The position numbers and the translations under genes were made by a program. The notes beneath the pieces are model-generated. The model was not told the DNA's origin. It saw nothing but the letters and a program-made list of their open reading frames with translations, and made no database searches. From Ga0077555 sp050187415 (lineage in GTDB: Bacteria > Pseudomonadota > Alphaproteobacteria > Rhizobiales > Hyphomicrobiaceae): 64,000 nt of DNA. The first letter of the stretch is position 1; every line of letters starts with the position of its first letter. This document shows positions 36,928 to 45,180 of the stretch, piece after piece. The DNA lies in contig JBFWXN010000023.1 in NCBI GenBank assembly GCA_050187415.1, positions 1-64,000 of the forward strand, given 5' to 3'.

Positions 36928-37584
36928 ATGCTCGGGCCCCTCACGTATCTCGATGCTGCACTGGTCGTGATCGCCATACTGTCCGGACTTCTGGCGATGT
37001 ACCGGGGGTTCACGCGAGAGGTCTTGTCGATCCTGTCATGGGTCGCGGCACTCGGCGCCCTTCTCTATTTCGTGCTTTATCACAAGCCCGCCGCAGAGGA
37101 ACTCTCGAAACAGTTCAGCGTGCCGGTGCCCGTGGCGCAAATCGTGATGGGCGCCATCATCTTCCTCGTCGTGCTGATCATTGTGCACCTGCTGACCGCG
37201 CGCATCTCCGATTCCATCCAGGACAGCGGCGTCGGCATGATCGACCGGGTGCTGGGTTTCGCGTTCGGCGCCGTGCGCGGCTTTGTCCTGATCGTTATTC
37301 CCTATATGTTTTACGATGCCTTTTTTCCCGATCCGAGCACCCAGTTCGAATGGGTGCGCAACGCCCGGTCGCTGCCCTACATCAAAAGCGCCGGCAATAC
37401 TTTCCGCACGATCCTGGTCAAAGTCGTACCCTCGACCCTGACGGAGCCGAAGGCCGAGCAACAGGGCATGCTGGCGCCGATCGAGATCGCGCCGGTTAAG
37501 CGTTTGAAGGTCACTATTGCCACAGGCCATGGTCAAGGTCGCAAAATAGTCATATATGCCGGGAAGGCGCGGCAAACGGGCTGA
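36928..37584 (+). CDS. cvpA: CvpA family membrane protein
   Basis: Inner-membrane protein of the CvpA family, named for colicin V production and linked elsewhere to envelope stress and bile resistance. The 218-aa protein has four likely helices (about 8-27, 33-50, 65-88 and 103-125) with the conserved pattern YRGFTREVLSILSW, then a soluble C-terminal part of about 90 residues. It precedes purF, the same cvpA-purF pair as in E. coli. An AAGGAA site lies a little far (about 10 bases) from the ATG. Confidence 0.92.
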   Translation: MLGPLTYLDAALVVIAILSGLLAMYRGFTREVLSILSWVAALGALLYFVLYHKPAAEELSKQFSVPVPVAQIVMGAIIFLVVLIIVHLLTARISDSIQDSGVGMIDRVLGFAFGAVRGFVLIVIPYMFYDAFFPDPSTQFEWVRNARSLPYIKSAGNTFRTILVKVVPSTLTEPKAEQQGMLAPIEIAPVKRLKVTIATGHGQGRKIVIYAGKARQTG

Positions 37585-37642
37585 GCCCTGCTCGTCGTCG
37601 CGGTTGCAGAGGGCCCAGGGTCGACGGACGGCGGAGCAGTCG

Positions 37643-39160
37643 ATGACGGATGTCAGCAGGAAGAGCCCCGGCGCCGATTGGCGCATCCCCACAACCGAGG
37701 CGCCTGCCGATCACGAGCGGCCACGCTACCCCGACGACCGGTTGCGAGAGGAGTGCGGCGTTTTTGCCGTTTTCGGCCACGATAATGCCGCCGCGATTAC
37801 CGCCCTCGGGTTGCACGCCCTTCAACATCGCGGCCAGGAGGGCTGCGGCATCGTCACCTATGACAACGGACGCTTCAACCAGGAGCGTCGCCTCGGCCGC
37901 GTCGGCGACAACTTCTCCAACAAAGATGTGATGGCTCGCCTGACCGGACGCATGGCGCTCGGCCACAACCGCTACTCGACAACGGGCGACGTCGTGCTGC
38001 GCAATGTGCAGCCATTGTTTGCCGATCTCGATCAAGGCGGCTTCGCCGTCGCCCACAACGGCAACCTGACCAATGCCCTGACGGTGCGCGAGGAACTGAT
38101 TTCATCCGGCGCCATTTGCCAGTCGACGTCCGATACCGAAGTTATCCTGCATCTCATCTCGCGCTCGAAGAAGCGGCGTATCGTCGACCGGTTCATCGAT
38201 GCGCTGCTCCAGATCGAGGGAGCTTATGCGCTCGCCTGTCTGACGAACGACATGATGATCGGGACCCGCGACCCGGTCGGCATTCGCCCGCTTGTGCTCG
38301 GGCGCCTTGGAGATGCCTACGTGCTCGCCTCAGAGACCTGCGCCCTCGACATCGTCGGCGCGCAGTTCGTGCGCGAGATCGAGAACGGCGAGGTGGTCGT
38401 CATCACCAGCGAGGGCGTCGAAAGCCATCGCCCGTTCCCCCGGCGACCGTCGCGTCCCTGCGTTTTCGAATACGTCTACTTCGCACGTCCCGACAGCGTC
38501 ATTGGCGGACGCAGCGTCTACGAAATGCGCAAGCAGATGGGCGCGGTGCTTGCCGAAGAGTCAGCCGTCGTGGCCGACGTGGTCGTGCCCGTGCCCGACT
38601 CGGGTGTGCCGGCGTCGATCGGCTATGCTCAGGCCGCGGGCATCCCCTTCGAGCTGGGGATCGTGCGCAATCACTATGTCGGCCGTACGTTCATCGAGCC
38701 CGAGCAAGGTATCCGGGCGCTGGGCGTGAAGCTGAAGCACTCGGCCAATCCCGGCGTGATCCGTGGCAGCCGCGTTGTGCTGATCGACGACAGCATCGTG
38801 CGTGGCACGACCTCGAAGAAAATCGTCGCCATGCTGAAAGAGGCCGGTGCCAAAGAGGTGCACATGCGCATCTCGAGCCCTCCGATCCGCTTTCCCGATT
38901 TCTATGGCATCGACACGCCGCGAACGACCGAGTTGCTCGCAGCCAACAACACAATCGAGGAGATGCGTGCCTACCTCGAAGCCGACAGCCTCGCCTTCCT
39001 CTCGGTAGACGGCCTTTACCGGGCCATGGGTCACAGGCGTCGCGACGCACAGCATCCCCAGTTCACCGATCACTGCTTCACCGGCGACTATCCGACCTTG
39101 CTGACAGATCAGCACGGCACCAACCATCGGCAGCTGTCGCTGCTGGCCGAGGCGAGCTGA
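37643..39160 (+). CDS. purF: Amidophosphoribosyltransferase PurF
   Basis: First committed step of purine synthesis: PRPP plus glutamine gives phosphoribosylamine. The 505-aa protein has a leader of 37 residues before the nucleophile Cys38 (EECGVFAVFG), implying propeptide removal; E. coli PurF has Cys at position 2. The glutaminase domain shows ALQHRGQEG and GHNRYSTTG; the PRPP site is VVLIDDSIVRGTTS. A GGAG site supports the ATG at 37643; an in-frame opening to 37556 overlaps cvpA. Convergent with the enolase-superfamily gene. Confidence 0.96.
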   Translation: MTDVSRKSPGADWRIPTTEAPADHERPRYPDDRLREECGVFAVFGHDNAAAITALGLHALQHRGQEGCGIVTYDNGRFNQERRLGRVGDNFSNKDVMARLTGRMALGHNRYSTTGDVVLRNVQPLFADLDQGGFAVAHNGNLTNALTVREELISSGAICQSTSDTEVILHLISRSKKRRIVDRFIDALLQIEGAYALACLTNDMMIGTRDPVGIRPLVLGRLGDAYVLASETCALDIVGAQFVREIENGEVVVITSEGVESHRPFPRRPSRPCVFEYVYFARPDSVIGGRSVYEMRKQMGAVLAEESAVVADVVVPVPDSGVPASIGYAQAAGIPFELGIVRNHYVGRTFIEPEQGIRALGVKLKHSANPGVIRGSRVVLIDDSIVRGTTSKKIVAMLKEAGAKEVHMRISSPPIRFPDFYGIDTPRTTELLAANNTIEEMRAYLEADSLAFLSVDGLYRAMGHRRRDAQHPQFTDHCFTGDYPTLLTDQHGTNHRQLSLLAEAS

Positions 39161-39206
39161 TCGCGCTCGTCCGACAGCCAATGATGATCGAGAGGCCGAC
39201 CGCCTC

Positions 39207-40352
39207 TCAGTCTACTCGCGCCGAGAACCTCAGCACCGCCTCGCGATCGACCTCGATGCCGAGGCCCGGCGCGTCCGGAATGCCAACCCGGCCGGAGACG
39301 TGCTCCAGGGCTGATTTCAAGACCGCCTGACGGAACGGGTGTTCGGACCGATCGAATTCGAGCATCGGCTCCAATGGGGTGTGACGCGGCGGCGTGTGCG
39401 GCAGCACCGCCAGCAGTTGCAGCGCCGCTGCAAGGCCAATGCCCGTCCCCCATACATGCGGCACATAACGGACGCCGAACGCGGTGGCCATGTCGGCGAT
39501 CTTCTTGCACTCCGTCAGCCCGCCGGCCGCGCAGGTATCCGGCTGGATGATGTCGATGGCGCGTCTGGTCAGCACTTCGCGAAAGCCCCATCGCGTGAAC
39601 TCGCACTCGCCGCCGGCCACAGGGATCGGCTGGCCGCGGCGGACCTCGATGTACGAGTCGAGATCATCGGGCACGACGGGTTCCTCGAACCAGCCGATAT
39701 CGAGGCCGGCGACACGGCGCCCGAGGTCGATGGCCTCGATGGCGTCGAAGCCATGATTGGCGTCGAGCATCAATCCGACATCAGGGCCGATGGTCTCGCG
39801 AACCGCAGCAATCAGACGCGCGTCCTCGGCCACGCCAAATCCGATCTTGAGCTTGACCGCCCCGAAACCCTCGCGCACGTAGCCTCGGACCTCATCCGTG
39901 ATGTAGCCGACCGGGTCGCCCGTGCCGCGCCGGTATGTGCCGGTTGCGTAGGCGGCGACGTCACGCCGAAGCGGTCCGCCCATGAGCCGGTGCACCGGCT
40001 CACCCAAAAGCCGGCCCTTCAAATCCCACAACGCGATATCGACGCCGGAGAGCGCCGTGATCACCAGCCCTTTCTGGCCCTGATCGCGAAACTGGTTGTA
40101 GATCGTCTGCCAGTGCAGGTCGGTGGCCATGGCGTCGCCTCCGATCAGCAGCTCGCGAAACGCTTTGACGACGGCCGCATTGAGGCCCGGAGGCCCGAAG
40201 CACTCGCCCCAACCCGCCGTTCCGTCCTCGGCGATGATCTCGACGAGACAGGCACCACGCGACGATGTGCGGTTGAACGACCAGGCGAAGGGCTCCTTCA
40301 AGGCCGCCTTCAGCACGTGCACTTTCACATCAGCGATTCGCGCGGAGCGCAT
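39207..40352 (-). CDS. Enolase-superfamily protein, mandelate racemase/muconate lactonizing type
   Basis: A 381-aa member of the mandelate racemase subgroup, whose members abstract the proton alpha to a carboxylate to racemise or dehydrate hydroxy and sugar acids. The N-terminal capping domain (1-125) is followed by a barrel with the KxK motif VKLKIG, metal ligands in MLDANHG, WFEEPV and AGGE, and a His in VPHVWGTGIG that would act as the second base. The set fits a sugar-acid dehydratase; the substrate cannot be told from sequence. It is divergent from the MarR gene (85 bases), which probably controls it. Confidence 0.88.
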   Translation of the reverse strand: MRSARIADVKVHVLKAALKEPFAWSFNRTSSRGACLVEIIAEDGTAGWGECFGPPGLNAAVVKAFRELLIGGDAMATDLHWQTIYNQFRDQGQKGLVITALSGVDIALWDLKGRLLGEPVHRLMGGPLRRDVAAYATGTYRRGTGDPVGYITDEVRGYVREGFGAVKLKIGFGVAEDARLIAAVRETIGPDVGLMLDANHGFDAIEAIDLGRRVAGLDIGWFEEPVVPDDLDSYIEVRRGQPIPVAGGECEFTRWGFREVLTRRAIDIIQPDTCAAGGLTECKKIADMATAFGVRYVPHVWGTGIGLAAALQLLAVLPHTPPRHTPLEPMLEFDRSEHPFRQAVLKSALEHVSGRVGIPDAPGLGIEVDREAVLRFSARVD

Positions 40353-40390
40353 TTCCGTTCCTTACTTCGTTGCCGCCCCCCCTCGAATCA

Positions 40391-40411
40391 GGCAAGAGGC
40401 GCTGTATTGCC
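40391..40411. promoter_or_regulatory. Putative operator between the dehydratase and MarR genes
   Basis: Inverted repeat GGCAA (40391-40395) and TTGCC (40407-40411) with an 11-base spacer, centred in the 85-base gap between two divergent starts. Its size and place suit a MarR-dimer operator that would control both genes. Only five bases per arm pair exactly, so this is tentative. Confidence 0.35.
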
Positions 40412-40437
40412 ATTAGGGGACGCGGGGGGAGGCACCC

Positions 40438-40917
40438 ATGAACATCATGACACCGCCGGCGCGGACTGCCCAGCCCGACCTCGGCTCGATCGCCAGCGCC
40501 ACATCGGAGACGTGCATCGCAACGCGGGTACGCCAGCTCAGCCGAATCGTGACGCGCGTCTACGACGATGCGCTGAGGCCGCACAAGATTACGGCCAGCC
40601 AGTTCACGCTACTGACACAGCTTGCGAACACCGACGGCATCACAGCCGCCGAGATCGGTATCGATCTCGACATCGAGAAGTCGACCCTATCGCGAAATCT
40701 GAAGCGCTTGCTCGCGCTCGGCCACATCGAGATGGACCCGCCCGCGGGACGTCGCGGACGTGGCCTTCATCTGACGCCGCGGGGCAAGGCGGTCATTCGG
40801 GAAGCTTACCCGCTTTGGCAGGAAGCGCAGCGCCGTTCGACCGAAGTCATGGGCGCGCAGGCGCGCTCGATCCTCGACAGTCTTCTCGGGCAAGCGGAAA
40901 AGCTCTCTGCGCCCTGA
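40438..40917 (+). CDS. MarR family transcriptional regulator
   Basis: A 159-aa winged-helix regulator. The DNA-binding core runs from about 50 to 120: recognition segment GITAAEIGIDLDIEKSTLSRN, then the wing with PPAGRRGRGLHLTPRGKAV. Helices at both ends would form the dimer. MarR proteins usually repress nearby genes and let go when bound to a small aromatic or acid ligand; the divergent enolase-superfamily gene is the likeliest target. A GGGAGG site lies 6 bases before the ATG. The ligand is unknown. Confidence 0.9.
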   Translation: MNIMTPPARTAQPDLGSIASATSETCIATRVRQLSRIVTRVYDDALRPHKITASQFTLLTQLANTDGITAAEIGIDLDIEKSTLSRNLKRLLALGHIEMDPPAGRRGRGLHLTPRGKAVIREAYPLWQEAQRRSTEVMGAQARSILDSLLGQAEKLSAP

Positions 40918-40996
40918 TTGCATCCCGGTTGTCACAGGCGAACACCCGCATTAGCGTTGTCCGAGCAGCGAGTTGCCGGACAACGAGAGACGTCGG

Positions 40997-41500
40997 ATGT
41001 TTCCCGAGAACATGAAACTGCAGGCCGTCGCATTCCTGGGTGCCATGCGCGGCAAAGCGTTGCGCATCGCAACGGCAGAAAGTTGTACCGGCGGGCTTAT
41101 CGCAGCGCTCCTTACGGAAATCCCCGGGTCGTCGGACGTCGTGGATCGCGGCTTTGTCACCTATTCAAACGAAGCCAAGATGCAGATGATCGGTGTGAAT
41201 CAGGGGCTTCTGAATGAATTCGGCGCCGTCAGCCGCGAGGTGGCACTCGCGATGGCAGAGGGCGCGCTCGCACATTCGCCGGCGGATGTTTCCATCGCTG
41301 TCACCGGTGTAGCAGGCCCGGGTGGCGGGACAGCTTCCAAGCCGGTCGGCCTCGTGCACATCGCAGCTGCACGCAGGGGCGCCGCCACGCTGCACCAGGA
41401 ATGCCGCTTCGGCTCACTGGCACGCTCCGAAATTCGGGAAAAGACCGTGATCCAGTCGCTCCAGCTGGCAACGCGCGCAATAGGGCTTCAACCGCAGTAA
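40997..41500 (+). CDS. pncC: Nicotinamide-nucleotide amidase (CinA C-terminal domain, PncC)
   Basis: Deamidates nicotinamide mononucleotide to nicotinate mononucleotide, recycling NAD breakdown products. From ATG 40997 it is 167 aa, the length of the stand-alone C-terminal CinA domain (about 165), with no N-terminal domain present. It shows ATAESCTGGLIAALLT (catalytic Ser region), GFVTYSNEAK and GVAGPGGGT followed by KPVGLVHIA. A TTG at 40973 would add eight residues. It is 79 bases after the MarR gene. Confidence 0.92.
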   Translation: MFPENMKLQAVAFLGAMRGKALRIATAESCTGGLIAALLTEIPGSSDVVDRGFVTYSNEAKMQMIGVNQGLLNEFGAVSREVALAMAEGALAHSPADVSIAVTGVAGPGGGTASKPVGLVHIAAARRGAATLHQECRFGSLARSEIREKTVIQSLQLATRAIGLQPQ

Positions 41501-41619
41501 TCCGTTCTACGCGCTGCAGCTGGCTGCAGCCGCGGGAGAGGCCGCTTTGGCTCGATGACCGGTTGCGACTTGGGCGCTGAGCCGATAGCGTCCCGCGTCC
41601 TCGAACGGGAGCCTCACTC

Positions 41620-42348
41620 ATGCCCACCGACAAGCCCCTCGCCGATCGCATCGCTCTCGTAACCGGCGCATCGCGCGGTATCGGTCGGGCCGTCTCGTTG
41701 GGGCTGGCCAAGGCTGGGGCGCACGTGGTGCTTCTGGCGCGAACGGTCGGCGGCCTCGAGGAACTCGACGACGAAATTCGCGCGGCTGGCGGCTCGGCCA
41801 CCCTGGTCGAACTCGACCTCAAGCGGACGGAAAAGCTGGACGCCCTCGGGCCGACGCTGTTCCAGCGTTGGGGCCGGCTCGACATCCTCGTCGCCAACGC
41901 GGGCATCCTGGGTCCACTCTCGCCCCTCGGCCACATCACCTCCGATAGCTGGCGAGAGGTGATGGACATCAACCTCAATGCAAACTGGCATCTCGTGCGC
42001 TCGGTCGACCCCCTGATCCGGCGCTCGGAGGCCGGCCGGGCGATCTTCGTTTCGTCGGGCGCGGCGCTGGCGCGCAACGCATATTGGGGCCCCTATGCGG
42101 TGTCGAAGGCGGGGCTGGAGGCGCTGGCCAAAACCTGGGCGCTCGAGTTGGCTGCAACGAGTGCCAAGGTGAATATCGTCAACCCGGGCCCGATTCGGAC
42201 AGGCATGCGCGCCAAGGCGTTTCCCGGCGAGGACCCAAAGGTGCTGAAAACACCGGACGACATCGTCCCACTGTTCGTCAAGCTCGCGTCTCCGGAGTGG
42301 CAGGAGACGGGACGCATCCACGATTTCAGCACGGGCGACGTGCGCTGA
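41620..42348 (+). CDS. SDR family oxidoreductase
   Basis: A 242-aa short-chain dehydrogenase with the cofactor motif TGASRGIG, a conserved NAG (VANAG), the catalytic Ser in FVSSGAAL and YAVSK. The substrate is not evident. I recall an SDR of this kind following purF in many Hyphomicrobiales, so this gene may be the ancestral purF neighbour rather than part of the accessory cluster; this is memory, not a search. It lies 119 bases after pncC and 90 before the Bug protein. Confidence 0.88.
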   Translation: MPTDKPLADRIALVTGASRGIGRAVSLGLAKAGAHVVLLARTVGGLEELDDEIRAAGGSATLVELDLKRTEKLDALGPTLFQRWGRLDILVANAGILGPLSPLGHITSDSWREVMDINLNANWHLVRSVDPLIRRSEAGRAIFVSSGAALARNAYWGPYAVSKAGLEALAKTWALELAATSAKVNIVNPGPIRTGMRAKAFPGEDPKVLKTPDDIVPLFVKLASPEWQETGRIHDFSTGDVR

Positions 42349-42438
42349 AACGAGCGCGCGCGGGAGATCATTGACGAGTTCGTCGTCCGTGTCGGATGCT
42401 GGCTCCGGGAATTTGGAAATGCCCGGAGAAAAATCGAA

Positions 42439-43407
42439 ATGAATCGTCGTTGTTTCATCCACGCGGCTGTAGCGGCCGGCGCGGCGTTGGCCATCGGCGC
42501 CTCGCCCGCATTGGCAACGGACTGGCCGTCGCGGCCCGTAAAGATCATCGTGCCCTTCGCGGCCGGCGGCGCCACCGACCTCCTCGCACGGCCGTGGGCC
42601 GAATGGTTGGGCAAGGCCTTCAATCAGCAGTTCGTGATCGAGAACCGAGGCGGCGCATCCGGGCTGATCGGGGCCGAAGCCGCCATACGGTCGGCTCCCG
42701 ACGGGTACACGTTCTATTTTTCGTCGAACTCTACAGTGGTCTTCCAGCCACTTCTTCGACAGCTCAAGTTCGATCCGAAGCAGTTGGAGATCGTGGCTCG
42801 GATGGGAGATTCCATCTCGGGTTTCGTCGTTCATCCGAAGCACGGCTTCAAGACCCTTCAGGATCTCGTCGCTTACGCGAAGGCCAATCCCGGTAAACTG
42901 ACCTTCGGATCGTCCGGGCCGGGCACGACGACGCATTTGCGCTACGAGATGCTGAAATTCAAAGCCGGCATCGATATTCTTCATATCCCCTATCGTGGCG
43001 GCGCAGACAGCCTCACCGACCTGCTCGCGGGCGTGGTCGATATCATGAACGAAGGCTCGACCCTCCCGCACGCAAAGGCGGGCAAGCTGACACTGCTCAA
43101 CGTCAATCACTTCGAGCGCTTCGCTGAGTTTCCGGACGTGCCGACGCTGACCGAGGCCGGCTATCCGGATGCCGACGTGCCGGTGTGGTTCGCGCTCTAC
43201 GCACCGCCAGGCACGCCACAAGATATCATCAAGAAACTGAACGCGGCCGCAAACGAGATTTCGGGCCGCGCGGAAACCAAGGAACGCATGCAGCAGGTGT
43301 CGGCGGTACCGGTTGTGCAGGATCTGGATAGTCTGAAAAAGACCTGGGCCGACGACTACAAGAGCATCGGCGATCTGATCCAGAGGGCGAAGATCAAGCT
43401 CGAGTAG
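42439..43407 (+). CDS. Bug/TctC family extracytoplasmic solute-binding protein
   Basis: A 322-aa periplasmic binding protein of the Bug (TctC) family, which bind small carboxylates for tripartite tricarboxylate-type uptake or for sensing. A signal peptide (about 1-26, ending PALAT) precedes the family pattern WPSRPVKIIVPFAAGGATDLLAR, and the conserved ENRGGASG and VPTLTEAGYPD follow. No TctA or TctB membrane partner is nearby, as is common for orphan Bug proteins. It lies 273 bases before a CoA-transferase, so its ligand may be the acid that the next enzymes process. Confidence 0.93.
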   Translation: MNRRCFIHAAVAAGAALAIGASPALATDWPSRPVKIIVPFAAGGATDLLARPWAEWLGKAFNQQFVIENRGGASGLIGAEAAIRSAPDGYTFYFSSNSTVVFQPLLRQLKFDPKQLEIVARMGDSISGFVVHPKHGFKTLQDLVAYAKANPGKLTFGSSGPGTTTHLRYEMLKFKAGIDILHIPYRGGADSLTDLLAGVVDIMNEGSTLPHAKAGKLTLLNVNHFERFAEFPDVPTLTEAGYPDADVPVWFALYAPPGTPQDIIKKLNAAANEISGRAETKERMQQVSAVPVVQDLDSLKKTWADDYKSIGDLIQRAKIKLE

Positions 43408-43680
43408 CCCTTGGGCGATCATGCGGCTGGTGGCGAAAACTCGAATTCATTGCCACCAGCATCATGACTGCGGTTGCATCACGACACAGTCGAGTGCCCG
43501 ATCGCACCGCCCGCGAGACGCCAACGGCGCTTTCTTCACAAGCAGCCATTGACGATGATGCGTCGGCTAACCCATCCTTGGCCTTCAGGCATTGGCCGCC
43601 ATACAGACCCCCGGCCGCACTGCCCGCTTCGAGCGCCAATATTCCGCGTCCGCCGCCTCGGACTGCAATGGAGAACATCC

Positions 43681-44910
43681 ATGACATCCCCTACCGCATC
43701 CGGAAAGCCCGCACTCGCAGGGATCAAAGTCGTCGATCTTACGCAATTCGAGGCCGGCACCTCCATCACGGAGACTCTGGCCTGGCTCGGCGCCGACGTG
43801 ATCAAGGTGGAGAACCCGAAAGGCGGCGAACAGGGTCGCAGCGCCTCCTCCGAGCGCAAGGACGCAGACAGCTACTATTTCATGCTGCTCAACGCCAACA
43901 AGAAGTCGGTGACGCTCAATCTGAAGACCGAGAAGGGCAAGGAAATCCTGCGGAACCTGATCCGCAAAGGCGACGTGTTTGCCGAGAACTTCGCACCGGG
44001 CGTGATCGAGAAGCTCGGCTTCTCCTACGAGGAAGTGGCGAAGATCAATCCTCGCATCATCTATGCGACCGTCAAAGGTTTCGGCAAAGGATCGCCCTTC
44101 GAGAAGAATCTGGCATTCGACATGATCGCGCAAGCCGCCGGCGGCGTCATGTCGATCACCGGCGAGCATGACGGTCGCCCGCTGAAGCCCGGCGTGACGT
44201 TGGGCGACACGGGCACCGGATTGCACGCGGCGATCGGCGTGCTCGCGGCGCTCTACCAGCGCACCGTGACCGGCCGGGGCCAGAAGATCGAAGTCGCCAT
44301 GCAGGACGCCATGGTGAACTACTGCCGCATAGCCTATTCGCGCCAGATGCTGACCAACAAGGCGTGCGAGCGCAACGGCAATTCGGTCGTGCTGGGCAAC
44401 GCGCCATGCGAAGTCTTTCGCTGCAGTCCCGGCGGCCATAACGATTACGTCTTCATCTACACCAGCCGGGCCACCAACGCGCACTGGGAGCGCCTGTGCG
44501 AGCTGATCGGGCGTGAAGACATGAAAACCGATCCACGCTTCGAGACGCCGCCGATGCGCGGCAATCACGCCGACGAGATCAACGGAGAGATCGAAAAGTG
44601 GACCATGCGGTTCACTAAGCACGCTGCCATGGAGAAGCTCGGCGCGGCCGGCGTCCCGTGCGGTGCCGTGATGGACACCAAGGAACTATCGGACGACCCC
44701 ACGATGCGCGAGCGCGAAATCTTTTCGGAGATCGACCATCCGGTCCGCGGCAAGCTTTGGATTCCGGGCTGGCCAGTGAAGATGACCGACAGCTACGTTA
44801 AAGTCGAAGCCTCGCCGATCCTCGGCGCCGATACGGAGGCCGTCTACTCGGAATGGCTCGGCCTCTCGAAAGGCGACGTCGATGCCCTGAGGAAAGACGG
44901 CGTAGTGTAG
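43681..44910 (+). CDS. Class III CoA-transferase, formyl-CoA:oxalate transferase-like
   Basis: A 409-aa CaiB/BaiF (family III) CoA-transferase. It matches the formyl-CoA transferase (Frc) subgroup: DLTQFEAGTS, WLGADVIKVENP, the likely nucleophile Asp176 in LGDTGTGLHAAIG, and the C-terminal ILGADTEAV. Frc-like enzymes move CoA between formyl- or acyl-CoA and oxalate or other acids. A GGAGA site lies 7 bases before the ATG; a longer frame back to 43474 is unlikely. The next gene is a ThDP lyase, which fits a pair that activates an acid to its CoA ester and then cleaves it. The true substrate is unknown. Confidence 0.9.
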   Translation: MTSPTASGKPALAGIKVVDLTQFEAGTSITETLAWLGADVIKVENPKGGEQGRSASSERKDADSYYFMLLNANKKSVTLNLKTEKGKEILRNLIRKGDVFAENFAPGVIEKLGFSYEEVAKINPRIIYATVKGFGKGSPFEKNLAFDMIAQAAGGVMSITGEHDGRPLKPGVTLGDTGTGLHAAIGVLAALYQRTVTGRGQKIEVAMQDAMVNYCRIAYSRQMLTNKACERNGNSVVLGNAPCEVFRCSPGGHNDYVFIYTSRATNAHWERLCELIGREDMKTDPRFETPPMRGNHADEINGEIEKWTMRFTKHAAMEKLGAAGVPCGAVMDTKELSDDPTMREREIFSEIDHPVRGKLWIPGWPVKMTDSYVKVEASPILGADTEAVYSEWLGLSKGDVDALRKDGVV

Positions 44911-45180
44911 CAGGAAAAAGCCCGCCGTCGGATGACCGCGGAACGCGTGGTCCCGACCGGGTGAGCACCGGGCGCGTGGCGACCGGCCCGCGCCCTTCCC
45001 CGACCACGATGCGACCGGCCTCGGCGCTCATCGGACGTGTTGGTACTCATCCGCTGGCCAGTATCGCTCCGCCGTGCGTAGGATAGCTCCATCGGCGACG
45101 GCTACTGCCATCGCTTCCCAGACCCGAAGCCTCGAACATACGGGGCTATTCATCATCGAACCCAAGGAGGACTGACACTC

